Assembly (NCBI GenBank): GCA_944376605.1
Contig: CALWDE010000003.1
Span: 1-64,000, forward strand
From: an uncultured Bacilli bacterium
Lineage (GTDB): Bacteria; Bacillota_I; Bacilli_A; RFN20; CAG-826
Reading direction: 5' to 3'
Length of the DNA: 64,000 nucleotides
A model generated the notes under the pieces. That model ran no database searches, was not told where the DNA came from, and saw nothing but the letters and a program-made list of their open reading frames with translations. A program made the translations under genes and the position numbers. The stretch's first letter is position 1, and each line of letters opens with the position of its first letter. Below, piece by piece: positions 52,382 through 61,616 of the stretch.

Positions 52382-53110
52382 ATGGGTGCGATTTTGTTTT
52401 TGGTGGAAGGCGTGACAGATAAGACCACTTTAGAGGCCCCTATCTGCCATTATTTTTCTTCTCTTTCTGATGAGAGAAGAATCTTTTTTCACGCCGCAAA
52501 TGGTGATTTAACCGCAAAAGGTTCTGCGAAAAGTGTCTCGACGAGAGACGCGATAAAAAAAGAAGTCTCCTCCTTCTTGTCGATGATGAAGTTAAAGGCA
52601 AAAGATCTTGATGCTATCTTAGAGTTGACCGATTTAGATGCCTGCTTTGCAAAAGAGGAAAGTTACGTGCAAAGCGAAGAAGTGTCGCGGCAAACCTACT
52701 TGCCAGAAAAGAAGATGGTATATGTAGAAGAGGCAGCAGGCTTATATCAATCAAGAAAACGGAAAGCGGATAATCTTTTGTTTCTTGTAGAGGGCAGAAC
52801 TTTATGGCTTGAAAGAGTAAAAATTCCTCATTACTTATGTTATTTCTCTATTAATTTAGAGCATGCCTTATATGATGCGCCAAACTGCAAGATGCATGAA
52901 AAGAAAAGTTTAGCTTTTGCTTTTGAAGAAAAATATGCGGAAAATGTAGAAGATTTTCTCTCTTTGCTAGAAAAATTACAAAAAGGAAGGGGGAATTACT
53001 TAGATTCTTGGAATTTAAAGTTATTAAAGGAAACTCCTTATCAAAGAGCGAGCAATCTTTTATCAGGAATCCATTGCCTTTTAGGAGAAGAAAAGATTCC
53101 TCTTTTCTAA
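52382..53110 (+). CDS. TOPRIM/RloB-like partner of the upstream ATPase
   Basis: 242 residues from the ATG at 52382. FLVEGVTDK (Glu 9) and, about 75 residues later, ELTDLDACF (D84-x-D86) have the E...DxD spacing of TOPRIM-type metal sites, also seen in RloB/AbiLii and DUF4435 proteins. Later CYFSINLEHALYD resembles a conserved block of uncharacterised partners of AAA_21 ATPases. I predict a metal-dependent nuclease or nucleotidyl-handling effector controlled by the ATPase. No close named family was recognised. Confidence 0.62.
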   Translation: MGAILFLVEGVTDKTTLEAPICHYFSSLSDERRIFFHAANGDLTAKGSAKSVSTRDAIKKEVSSFLSMMKLKAKDLDAILELTDLDACFAKEESYVQSEEVSRQTYLPEKKMVYVEEAAGLYQSRKRKADNLLFLVEGRTLWLERVKIPHYLCYFSINLEHALYDAPNCKMHEKKSLAFAFEEKYAENVEDFLSLLEKLQKGRGNYLDSWNLKLLKETPYQRASNLLSGIHCLLGEEKIPLF

Positions 53111-53200
53111 ATCTCTGCAAATCTTCTTTCTTCTCTTTCTTTTTAAAAAAGAATTTTCCTTTCATTGAGAAGAAGCAATCTTTCTTTTATGATGTAAATA

Positions 53201-54649
53201 ATGTTTGATGTAGTGATTATTGGAGCTGGCGCTGTCGGCTCATTTCTCGCCCGTGCTTTAAGCCGTTACGAGGGCAAATTTCTTCTTTTAGAGAAGAATT
53301 TAGACGTAGGAGATGTGACTTCTATGGCAAACTCTGCCATATGCCATTCTGGCTACGATCCTCTTCCTGGTACTAAGAAGGCTTTATTTAACGTAATTGG
53401 GAATCAAATGATTCAGAAGATTGCTTCGGATTTAGATATTCCTTATAAACAAATTGGTACTTTAACAATTGGTTATTCAGAAGATGATTATCAAAAACTT
53501 CTAGGGTTAAAAAATCGCGCTAGGTTGAACGGAGTGCCTGCTAAACTTTTAGATAAAGAGGAACTTTTTTCTTTAGAACCGCGCATATCAAAAGAGGCAT
53601 GCTGCGCTTTACTTTGCCCAACAGGAGGCATCATTAATCCTTTTTTGATGGTAGTTCATGCTGCAGAAAACGCTGTCGATAACGGGGTAGAACTGCACTT
53701 AGATGAAGCCGTGATTGCTTTATCTTATGAAAGAGATATTTATAAGGTCAAAACAAGCAAAGGGGAGTATGAGGCTAAGTGCGTGGTGAACGCCGCAGGG
53801 CTACGTGCGGATGATATTGCTGCTCTTTTAACTCCTCCTTCTTGGTCGATTCGCCCGCGGAAAGGGGTCTATTACGTTTTAGATCATTTTGATGATCATT
53901 TTGTGAATCACGTTTTATTCCCTCTTCCTTCTAGCAAAGGAAAAGGAACGGTAGTGACTCCCACAACATCTGGGAACTATTTGGTAGGCCCTACTTCTGA
54001 TTTTATCGATGATAAGGAAGATTTTACAACTGATGCGGAATCCTTACGGAAAGCAAAAATGGACGCGATGCGTCTTATTCCGTCTCTTCCTTTTGCCGAA
54101 GCTATCCGCACTTATGCTGGTTTAAGAGCGGTGCCTTCTACAGGCGACTTTATTGTGGAAGAAGAAAAAAATTATCCCGGAATGATTCATCTTGCTGGGA
54201 TAGAATCCCCAGGACTTATCTCTTCTCCCGCGATTGCCGAATACGCGATTCGTCATTTCCTAAATAAGCGTCTTTCTTTAAAAGAAAAAGAGAACTGGAA
54301 TCCGAAAATTCGTCCCTACGTCCATCCTTTAAAAATGGAGAAAGATGCCCGCGATACTTTTTTGTCTTTGCATCCAGAATATGGCGAGATGGTTTGCGCT
54401 TGTGAAAAGGTAAGTAAGGGAGAAATTCTTGATGTTCTCTCTCGTTCTATTCCTTGTCAAACAGTAAAAGCGGTAAAGAAGAGAACAAGAGCAGGCTTTG
54501 GCAAGTGCCAAGGAGGCTTTTGCCAAGTTAAGGTTGTTCAGCTTTTAGCAGAACATCTTCATATCTCACCAAGCGAGGTGCTTTATAGCGGAATTGGTTC
54601 CTATATTGCACCATATCAAGTGGCAAAGGGGACTCATCATGAAGGTTGA
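53201..54649 (+). CDS. FAD-dependent oxidoreductase with BFD-like [2Fe-2S] domain (GlpA-like)
   Basis: 482 residues. Dinucleotide-binding motif VVIIGAGAVGSFLARAL at the start, DAO-type FAD domain (NSAICHSGYDP, PTGGIINPF, PRKGVYYVLD, VGPTSDFIDD), and a C-terminal BFD-like Fe-S domain with MVCACEKVS and GKCQGGFC supplying four Cys. It resembles anaerobic glycerol-3-phosphate or 2-hydroxyglutarate dehydrogenase A subunits. First gene of a four-gene operon. A -10-like TATGAT ends 7 nt before the ATG, with no ribosome site: probably leaderless. Confidence 0.88.
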   Translation: MFDVVIIGAGAVGSFLARALSRYEGKFLLLEKNLDVGDVTSMANSAICHSGYDPLPGTKKALFNVIGNQMIQKIASDLDIPYKQIGTLTIGYSEDDYQKLLGLKNRARLNGVPAKLLDKEELFSLEPRISKEACCALLCPTGGIINPFLMVVHAAENAVDNGVELHLDEAVIALSYERDIYKVKTSKGEYEAKCVVNAAGLRADDIAALLTPPSWSIRPRKGVYYVLDHFDDHFVNHVLFPLPSSKGKGTVVTPTTSGNYLVGPTSDFIDDKEDFTTDAESLRKAKMDAMRLIPSLPFAEAIRTYAGLRAVPSTGDFIVEEEKNYPGMIHLAGIESPGLISSPAIAEYAIRHFLNKRLSLKEKENWNPKIRPYVHPLKMEKDARDTFLSLHPEYGEMVCACEKVSKGEILDVLSRSIPCQTVKAVKKRTRAGFGKCQGGFCQVKVVQLLAEHLHISPSEVLYSGIGSYIAPYQVAKGTHHEG

Positions 54650-55892
54650 TGTGTTGATTGTTGGTGCAGGCGCGGCTGGACTAGCAAGTGCTTATTCTGC
54701 CAAAAAAGAAGGAGCAAAATCTGTTCTTGTTTTGGAAAAAGGGGATAGTTTAGGAGGAATCCTAAACCAGTGTATTCATAGCGGTTTTGGTTTATCTTTT
54801 TATAAAGAAGAATTAACGGGACCAGAATTTGCAGAACGCCTAGCAAAAGAAGCATTAGAAGAAGGATTTGATCTCCGTTTTGGGGCGAGCATTCTTTCTT
54901 TAACAAAAGATAAAACTGCCACTTTTATTGATAAAGAAGGTTTTCATGAAGTGCAGTTTAAATCGGTTATTTTAGCGGCAGGATCTTATGAAAGAAGCGC
55001 GGGTGCGATCGCTTTGCCAGGCGCTAGAATTGCTGGGGTGTTAACAGCAGGTCAAGCCCAGCAGTATCTTAATTATTACGGTTTATTACCAGGAAAAAGG
55101 TGCTTTATTTTGGGGTCAGGCGATATTGGTTTAATTATGGCAAGACGCTTAACCTTAGAAGGCGCAAAAGTGCTTGGTGTTGCGGAAATTTGCCCATATT
55201 CGAATGGCTTAAGAAGAAATATTGTGCAGTGTTTAGACGATTTCTCCATTCCCTTATATTTATCTACCACTGTGAGTAAGGTTTTTGGAACGAATCGTTT
55301 AGAAGGTATCGAGTTATCCAAGGTAAATGAGAAGAAAGAGATTATTCCTAACACAGAAAAAGTGGTGGAATGCGACGCTTTAATCTTATCGGTAGGTCTT
55401 ATTCCTAATAACCAGCTTTATGATCTTCTTCAAATTAGAAGAAACGGGGCAAGAGGTAGCGCCGTGGATGAACATAATATGACGGAATTAGAAGGCTTTT
55501 TTGCCGCTGGAAACGCTCTTCATGTTCATGATTTAGTGGATCATGTAGCGGAAGAGGGCATTTCCGCAGGGAAATGGGCAGCAAGATACGCCAATAACGA
55601 ATATTTGCCTTCTAAAAAGAAGATTGAAGTACGAGCAGGAGAAGGCATTAGCTATCTTCTTCCATCTTATTTAAGACTTGATCAAGAAGAAGAATCTCTT
55701 TCCTTTCTTTTCCGCGTAAAAAATGTCGAAGGAGCAGGAACAGTCCTCTACCGCTTAAATGGTGAAATCATTCATAAAGTAAATCGTCCCTTTTTATTAC
55801 CAAGTGAAATGGAAAAAGAAAAAGTTCCTTTCTCTTTGCTAAAAGGAAAAGAGGGCGTATTAGAAGTTTCTTATCAAAGGAGAGAAGGATGA
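54639..55892 (+). CDS. NAD(P)/FAD-dependent oxidoreductase
   Basis: 417 residues from the ATG at 54639, inside the end of the preceding gene (11-nt overlap). FAD motif VLIVGAGAAGLASAYSA, NAD(P) motif CFILGSGDIGLIMARRL, and ALILSVGLIPNN, plus EGFFAAGNALHVHDLVDHV. It corresponds to the second subunit that accompanies GlpA-like proteins in Firmicutes, passing electrons between the A subunit and NAD(P). No redox-active CxxC is seen next to the FAD. Confidence 0.87.
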   Translation: MKVDVLIVGAGAAGLASAYSAKKEGAKSVLVLEKGDSLGGILNQCIHSGFGLSFYKEELTGPEFAERLAKEALEEGFDLRFGASILSLTKDKTATFIDKEGFHEVQFKSVILAAGSYERSAGAIALPGARIAGVLTAGQAQQYLNYYGLLPGKRCFILGSGDIGLIMARRLTLEGAKVLGVAEICPYSNGLRRNIVQCLDDFSIPLYLSTTVSKVFGTNRLEGIELSKVNEKKEIIPNTEKVVECDALILSVGLIPNNQLYDLLQIRRNGARGSAVDEHNMTELEGFFAAGNALHVHDLVDHVAEEGISAGKWAARYANNEYLPSKKKIEVRAGEGISYLLPSYLRLDQEEESLSFLFRVKNVEGAGTVLYRLNGEIIHKVNRPFLLPSEMEKEKVPFSLLKGKEGVLEVSYQRREG

Positions 55893-56836
55893 AAGAGTTT
55901 GTTTGTATCTCTTGTCCTAGAGGGTGTCTGCTTCATGTAGAAGGAGATAAAGTAACAGGGAATTTTTGTAAAAGAGGAGAGATTTACGGCAAAGCTGAGG
56001 CCACTCATCCAGAAAGAGCGTTATCTTCTACTGTGCGAATTATCGGTGCAAAACTGCCTTATTTGCCCGTAAAAAGTGCTAAACCAATTCCAAAAGATAA
56101 AATGTTTGAGGCGATGAAGCAGATTAATGAAATTGTTGTTAAAGCGCCTGTTAGAAAAGGAGATGTTCTTTTAGAAAATCTTGCTTCTACCGCGATTCCC
56201 TTAATCGCCACACGAAGTTTCTCTTTATATAATAAAGAAAGTGAGGAAGTTTTTATGGATTTAAAAGGAAAAGTACTCTTTGCTAGCGATTTACATGGTC
56301 GAAGAGAACGTTTGAAAAGTTTCTTAAAGAGAATTGAGGAAGAAAAACCAGACTGGATTTTAATGGGAGGAGATCTTGTCTATTATGGGCCAAGAAACGG
56401 AATCCCAGAGGACCGCGATGAAGATTTTGTCCGTCAAGAGTTAAAAGCGCTTTATGAGAAAGGAAATTTCTTCTCGGTAAGAGGGAACTGCGACCGTAAC
56501 GAAGATCAAATTCCTTTTGATTTACCAATTTTAAGAGAATTAACTTACGAAAAGAAAAAGATTGCTTTATTCCATGGCCATGAAGAATCTCTTTTTGCCT
56601 TATCTTCCAAAAAATATGATGCCTATTTGTTTGGTCATACTCATCTTTACTGCATCGATGAAACAAAGGAAGGACTCTTTTTAAATCCAGGCTCTCTTGG
56701 CTTTCCAAAAGAAAATCACGTTCCCACTTACATGGTACTAGAAGAGGGATGGAAGATCCGTTTACAGAGGTTAGAAGATGGAAAAACCTTGATGCGTTAT
56801 CATGCTTTTAAGGAGGAAAAAGAATGGAAGATGTGA
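55889..56836 (+). CDS. fusion of DUF1667 protein and YfcE-like phosphodiesterase
   Basis: 315 residues. Residues 1 to about 112 are DUF1667, the usual third member of glp-type operons, with CISCPRGC (6-13) and a fourth Cys in NFCKRGE. Residues 123-300 form a calcineurin-like phosphodiesterase: FASDLHGR (DxH), LMGGDLVYYG (GGD), RGNCDRNE (GNCD), FHGHE and FGHTH. ATGA overlap with the upstream gene. An internal ATG (56255) has GAGGAAG 5-11 nt upstream, so the phosphodiesterase may also be made alone. Confidence 0.82.
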   Translation: MKEFVCISCPRGCLLHVEGDKVTGNFCKRGEIYGKAEATHPERALSSTVRIIGAKLPYLPVKSAKPIPKDKMFEAMKQINEIVVKAPVRKGDVLLENLASTAIPLIATRSFSLYNKESEEVFMDLKGKVLFASDLHGRRERLKSFLKRIEEEKPDWILMGGDLVYYGPRNGIPEDRDEDFVRQELKALYEKGNFFSVRGNCDRNEDQIPFDLPILRELTYEKKKIALFHGHEESLFALSSKKYDAYLFGHTHLYCIDETKEGLFLNPGSLGFPKENHVPTYMVLEEGWKIRLQRLEDGKTLMRYHAFKEEKEWKM

Positions 56837-58497
56837 TCCATATTTTTGCTCTAGGAGGACTAGATGAATCAGGGAAAGACTGCTATGTAGTCGATATTAA
56901 TGGTGATTTGTTTGTGGTTGGATGCGGGATGCGCTACCCCGACAAAACAATGCCAGGAGTTGATTTTGTTATCCCTGATTTAACTTATTTAAAAGAACAT
57001 AAAGACCGTATTAAGGGCTATTTTTTGCTGCATGGGCATGATGATGAGCTTGGCGCGCTTGTTTATATTTATGAAAGTGCACCTGCACCAATTTATGGCT
57101 CGGATGTTACCTTAGCGATGCTCCATCTTTTTGCGCGCTCGGTAAAGAAAGACCATCTTGTTTTTGAGGAGCATCCGGTTGCTCCTACTAGTAACTTTGT
57201 TGTCGCCGGAAGAATGATTCATTTCTTCCAAACCGCGCATTCAATTGCAAGAAGTAGTGGAATGGCAATTGAAACAAGTTTAGGACACGTTGTTTTTACA
57301 GGTGATTTTGTTGTGGAAAACTCCGCAGATCCTAATTACTTGCATGACATCAACGCGATTGCGCGTTTAGCCGAAAAGAAAACACTCGTTTTACTTTCCG
57401 AATCTAGTTACGCCGAAAAGCCTGGTTACACTGCTCCAAAACATCGCTTAGCGCCTCATATTGATGTCGCGGTAAAAGATGCTCCGGGGAGAACTTTTTG
57501 TGCTCTTTTCTCCTCAAATTTCTTCAATATTGATGAGGTAATCCGTATTGCCAAAGATACCAAGAAAAAGATTATTCCTTATGATGAAGAAACCTCTTCT
57601 ATCTTAAAGGCGGCGCAAAGTGTGAATCAGTTAATGATTCCAAAAGAAAACTATGCTCCATACGAAGATTTAAACCGTTTAAGAGAACAAGATATTATTG
57701 TTCTTATTTTAGGTGCAGGAAGAGAGCTTTATGGAAAAATCGCGCTTCTTGCCGCAGGCACAAATGAAACACATAAATGCTATTTAAAGGAAAGCGATAC
57801 TTTCATCATGGCTTGCCCGGGAAATGATAATACCGAGATTGAAGCTACCGATGCTCTTGATGAGCTTTATCGAAGCGGGGTAAAGGTTATTTCTTTATCC
57901 AAAAAAGAGCTTCTTAAAATGCACGCAAGCGAAGAAGATTTGAAGATGATGGCTGCCTTACTTCGTCCTGAGTATTTCTTACCTGTAAAAGGCTTTTATA
58001 AAGACCTTTTAGCAAATGCCCGCATCGTTTCTTCCATGGGTATTGGTCTTACGCATCGTAACATTTGCATTTTAGATGATGGAATCACAGCAATTTTTGA
58101 CCGCACTGGTTTAAGAACTATGGACGAAGGGATTCCGCACGGAAACTTACTCATTGACGGAACAGGTGTAGGTGATGTGGGGAAAGAGGTGATTCAGGAC
58201 CGTGAAAAACTAGCAGGAGGAGTCATTTTGATTGGTCTTACTCTTTCGAAAAAGAGAAAACTCCTTCTTGCTGGACCAGAAATTGAGATCAAAGGCCTTG
58301 CATATTTAAAAGAAACTCAGCCTTTACGAAGAGAAGTTGCCAAATTAACTTCGGCAATTGTAGACGATTATTTCCATAAAAGAGAACTCGATTTAAATGC
58401 GATGAAGGCCGAGATTTATGAAAAGGCTGTCCGTTATTTAAGAGGGCGTCTACAAATGGAGCCTTTAATCTTGCCGCTTCTTGTCGAAGTCCCTTAA
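56824..58497 (+). CDS. ribonuclease J-family protein with degraded metal site
   Basis: 557 residues, the RNase J length and domain order (metallo-beta-lactamase, beta-CASP, C-terminal domain). The metal motif, normally HGHEDHIG, reads HGHDDELG; PVHGEYR reads PVKGFYK. TAHSIARSSGMAIET and VVFTGDF are kept. One metal-binding His and the late His are lost, as in the poorly active RNase J2 paralogues, so this may be a non-catalytic partner subunit. Overlaps the DUF1667 fusion by 13 nt. No second rnj gene lies in the window. Confidence 0.82.
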   Translation: MEDVIHIFALGGLDESGKDCYVVDINGDLFVVGCGMRYPDKTMPGVDFVIPDLTYLKEHKDRIKGYFLLHGHDDELGALVYIYESAPAPIYGSDVTLAMLHLFARSVKKDHLVFEEHPVAPTSNFVVAGRMIHFFQTAHSIARSSGMAIETSLGHVVFTGDFVVENSADPNYLHDINAIARLAEKKTLVLLSESSYAEKPGYTAPKHRLAPHIDVAVKDAPGRTFCALFSSNFFNIDEVIRIAKDTKKKIIPYDEETSSILKAAQSVNQLMIPKENYAPYEDLNRLREQDIIVLILGAGRELYGKIALLAAGTNETHKCYLKESDTFIMACPGNDNTEIEATDALDELYRSGVKVISLSKKELLKMHASEEDLKMMAALLRPEYFLPVKGFYKDLLANARIVSSMGIGLTHRNICILDDGITAIFDRTGLRTMDEGIPHGNLLIDGTGVGDVGKEVIQDREKLAGGVILIGLTLSKKRKLLLAGPEIEIKGLAYLKETQPLRREVAKLTSAIVDDYFHKRELDLNAMKAEIYEKAVRYLRGRLQMEPLILPLLVEVP

Positions 58498-58557
58498 GGA
58501 CAAGAAAGAATTTTTATAATATCACTGCGAAAGCCGCCTATCTTATGCGAAATCCTT

Positions 58558-58563
58558 TATAAT
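58558..58563 (+). promoter_or_regulatory. TATAAT seven bases before the ftsK start (leaderless promoter)
   Basis: TATAAT at 58558-58563 is separated from the ATG at 58571 by AAAGGGC, placing the expected transcription start at or next to the A of ATG. The AAAGGG in between is too close to act as a normal ribosome site. Confidence 0.5.
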
Positions 58564-58570
58564 AAAGGGC

Positions 58571-61312
58571 ATGGAAAAGCGTTTGTATTCAAAAGAAAAA
58601 GTGAAGACTGCTCTTGGGGCGCTTTTAACTCTCTTCTCTTTATTTTTGTTTCTTGCTCCTGGAACTAGTTTTGCCGTTTTAATTTTCCCTATCTTTTATT
58701 TGTTTGGTTTAGCGGGCACTTGGATTTTTCTTCCTGCCTTATTTGCAACAGGGTTAGTTTTATTTTTCTGTGGGCATTTTCCCAAGAAGTATTATCGTTA
58801 TAACGCTCTTTTTGGTTATTTGTTTTTGCTTCTTGGCGTTAGCATTCTTTTTGGCAGCACTTTATGTTACAGAGAACCTGTCTCCTATTGGAAATATAGT
58901 GATTTTCTCCTCTCTTTCTTAGGGGAAGGGGTTGGCCCAATGATGTATGTTGATTTAGGAGCAGGAGGCGGCATTCTTGGCTACGCTTTTGTTTCGTTAC
59001 TTTCCGGGGGTGGGACGGCGTTAACCCTTTTTATAGGCGCTTTGCTTTCTTTCCTTGGGATTGCCTTCTTTACTCTTCCTTATTTTCTTCTTTTACACGA
59101 GAAATATTCTTCTCGTCTTCGCTTTCAAAACGTACATCCTGTCCATAAAGAAGAAGAAGTCAAAGAAGATTACGAAAAAGATACTCCTAAACTTGTTTTA
59201 AAAAGCGAAGAAGAACTCTCTCCTTCTCTTTCTCGTAGTGAACTCTATATGGATTTGCCTAAAGTAGATGCTCCAGAAGAGGTGAGAGGAAGTTTACCTA
59301 CTCCTCGCTCTATGGATGAGGGGCTACGTCCTGTTTATTTTGAAAGTAAAAAGGAAGAAACGACTGCTTCCTCTTTCGTCAAAGAGGAAACTATCCCTCC
59401 TTTAAGCAAAGAAGAAAAAACCGTTCAAAAGAAAATAGAGGAAGTTCCTCCTTTGCAGTTTGCGCCAGAAAAAGAGGAGAAAAAAGAGGAGATTATCGTA
59501 GAAGAAAAGCCTACTTTGGAAGAAGTTCCTCCTCTTCCTGCTTTTGCAAAAGCAGAGACGATTATCGAGAAAAAAGAAGAAGATATATCTCCTTCTATTA
59601 TTTCTACAAAAGAAGAAACTTCTTTATCCTTACCTCCTCTTCCTAGCCTAGAAGAGAAAGCAAAAGAGGCGACGTTTATGGAAGAGAAGAAGGAAGAGGC
59701 GTCTCCTAAACAGGTAGAAGTGGATTTAGGTCCTGCTTTATCACAGGAAGAAATTGCGCTTTTTAAACTTGGTCAGCCCAGAAGAAAAGAGCGGGAGCCT
59801 TATGAGTTTCCTTCTCTTGATTTATTAAAAGATTATGGTGAGAGAGAAAATGACGAAGAAATTCGTGCGGAGTGTGAAGAGAGAAAAGCCGCTATTAATC
59901 AAGCTTTTATTGATCTTGGCGTGGGGGCTTCTATTGCCAGTTATACCATTGGTCCTTCTGTTACGCGCTACGACATTCAAACCGATAAAAATGTTTCTGT
60001 ATCTTCTATTGCCCGTTACGTAAAAGATTTATCGGTGCGTCTTGGCGGAGTTCAAACCCGTTACGAGGAAGTGGTTCTTGGCTCTCCTTATAGCGCTTTG
60101 GAAATCGCAAACACCGAAACAACAACAGTGGGCCTTAAAGAAATGCTTACCCATATGAAAAGCGTTGAAAAGATGCCTCTTGCTGTACCTTTTGGAAAAT
60201 CGATTGCTGGTGACTATTACAACGGGGATTTAGGGGACTTCCCACATATGCTAGTCTCTGGCACTTCTGGCTCAGGAAAATCCGTGTTTATGCACGGACT
60301 TATCATGTCGCTTATTATGCGAAACCGCCCAGAAGATTTAAAACTTGTCATCATTGACCCCAAGAAGGTAGAACTTAGTAAGTATCGTGAATTACCCCAT
60401 TTACTCTGCCCTATTATTTCCGAACCTAAAATCGCCAAAGCTTGCCTTGATAAGCTGGTTGATGAGATGGAAAGACGTTATGACCTTATGGCACTTGCGG
60501 ATGCGAGTAACATTAAAGAATTTAATCGTGATTATGCGCCAGAACATGGGGTTGAACCAATTCCTGCTATCGTCTGTTTTATCGATGAATATGCTGACCT
60601 TGCTGATAGTGTTAAAACAATTGGTGAACCTCTTTTAAGGATTGCCCAAAAAGCAAGAGCGGCAGGGATTCATCTTGTTGTTGCTACTCAGCGCCCTTCC
60701 GTCAACGTGATTACAGGCACTATCAAAGCAAACTTGCTTGTCCGTGTCGCTTTGGCAGTATCTTCCGCAACCGATAGTATGACTATCTTAGACCAGGGTG
60801 GAGCAGAAAATTTAGTAGGAAACGGCGATATGCTGGTGAGCTGCACGCAGCTTTCTCGTACAGGTTTAGTAAGAGCACAAGGTGCTTTTGTTTCAGGGCG
60901 AGAAATTAAAGAGGTCTGCGATGCCATTCGCGCTCAGAGAGGGCCAGATTATGATCCTAAGTTCTTACATTTAGAGGAAGAAGAGGAAAGCGTAATCGCT
61001 CCTTCTCCCTCTCCTGCTATTAAAGTTGACCACAATGCTTTAAAAGCGGCTAACGACAATGAGTTTTATGAAGAAGTAAAGCAAGCTGTTATGATTCTTG
61101 ACTACTGCTCGGTAAGCTGGCTTAGAAGAACATACGGCATTGGTTTTCCGAAAGCGGGCGGCATTTTTGACCGTTTAAAGAAAGAAGGCATTGTTGCTTC
61201 TGGCCCTTCTAGCACTTCAGCAAAAGGAAGCAAAGTTTTGATTCATTCTAATGAAGAGTTAGAAGAGAAAAAGCTTTTAGAGGAAGGTAATGTCAATGAA
61301 GGTGGGGATTGA
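58571..61312 (+). CDS. ftsK: DNA translocase FtsK/SpoIIIE
   Basis: 913 residues. About four membrane segments in the first 180 residues, then a Glu/Lys/Pro-rich linker (about 190-400) and the motor: alpha domain SIASYTIGPSVTRYDIQ and GSPYSALEIAN, Walker A SGTSGSGKSVFMHGL (near 563), Walker B PAIVCFIDEYADL, and HLVVATQRPSVNVITG. The gamma domain (VMILDYCSVSWLRRTYGIG) reads KOPS/SRS-type sequences. It pumps chromosomal DNA across the division septum. It overlaps acpS by 17 nt. Confidence 0.95.
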   Translation: MEKRLYSKEKVKTALGALLTLFSLFLFLAPGTSFAVLIFPIFYLFGLAGTWIFLPALFATGLVLFFCGHFPKKYYRYNALFGYLFLLLGVSILFGSTLCYREPVSYWKYSDFLLSFLGEGVGPMMYVDLGAGGGILGYAFVSLLSGGGTALTLFIGALLSFLGIAFFTLPYFLLLHEKYSSRLRFQNVHPVHKEEEVKEDYEKDTPKLVLKSEEELSPSLSRSELYMDLPKVDAPEEVRGSLPTPRSMDEGLRPVYFESKKEETTASSFVKEETIPPLSKEEKTVQKKIEEVPPLQFAPEKEEKKEEIIVEEKPTLEEVPPLPAFAKAETIIEKKEEDISPSIISTKEETSLSLPPLPSLEEKAKEATFMEEKKEEASPKQVEVDLGPALSQEEIALFKLGQPRRKEREPYEFPSLDLLKDYGERENDEEIRAECEERKAAINQAFIDLGVGASIASYTIGPSVTRYDIQTDKNVSVSSIARYVKDLSVRLGGVQTRYEEVVLGSPYSALEIANTETTTVGLKEMLTHMKSVEKMPLAVPFGKSIAGDYYNGDLGDFPHMLVSGTSGSGKSVFMHGLIMSLIMRNRPEDLKLVIIDPKKVELSKYRELPHLLCPIISEPKIAKACLDKLVDEMERRYDLMALADASNIKEFNRDYAPEHGVEPIPAIVCFIDEYADLADSVKTIGEPLLRIAQKARAAGIHLVVATQRPSVNVITGTIKANLLVRVALAVSSATDSMTILDQGGAENLVGNGDMLVSCTQLSRTGLVRAQGAFVSGREIKEVCDAIRAQRGPDYDPKFLHLEEEEESVIAPSPSPAIKVDHNALKAANDNEFYEEVKQAVMILDYCSVSWLRRTYGIGFPKAGGIFDRLKKEGIVASGPSSTSAKGSKVLIHSNEELEEKKLLEEGNVNEGGD

Positions 61313-61616
61313 TTTAGCTGAAATTAAGCGTTTTCTCTCTCCGAGTGAACATTTTCTTGAAGTGGTGCTTTCCAGTTCGGAGCGAATCTTATATGATGCT
61401 GCCTGCGAGAAAGCCTCTTTTCTTGCCGGTTTATGGGCTGCCAAAGAAGCTTATTTAAAAGCCAAAGGAACTGGATTATCTGGACTTCCTCTCAAAGAAA
61501 TTGTTTTAGAGCACGATGAGCTTGGTTGCCCACATTTATTTGCCGAAAAGGAAGAATTTCCTGTTTCAATTAGCCATGATGGAGGATACGCGGTAGCGGT
61601 AGTAATTATCCCATGA
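61296..61616 (+). CDS. acpS: holo-[acyl-carrier-protein] synthase
   Basis: 106 residues from the second ATG at 61296, 8 nt after AGGAAGG; the ATG at 61290 is too close to it. Motifs VGIDLAEIKRF (metal Asp) and AGLWAAKEAYLKAKGTGL (metal Glu and CoA site), and ISHDGGYAVAVVI at the end. It transfers 4'-phosphopantetheine to acyl carrier protein. Coupled by overlap to ftsK and by ATGA to pulA. Slightly shorter than the usual 115-125. Confidence 0.92.
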   Translation: MKVGIDLAEIKRFLSPSEHFLEVVLSSSERILYDAACEKASFLAGLWAAKEAYLKAKGTGLSGLPLKEIVLEHDELGCPHLFAEKEEFPVSISHDGGYAVAVVIIP

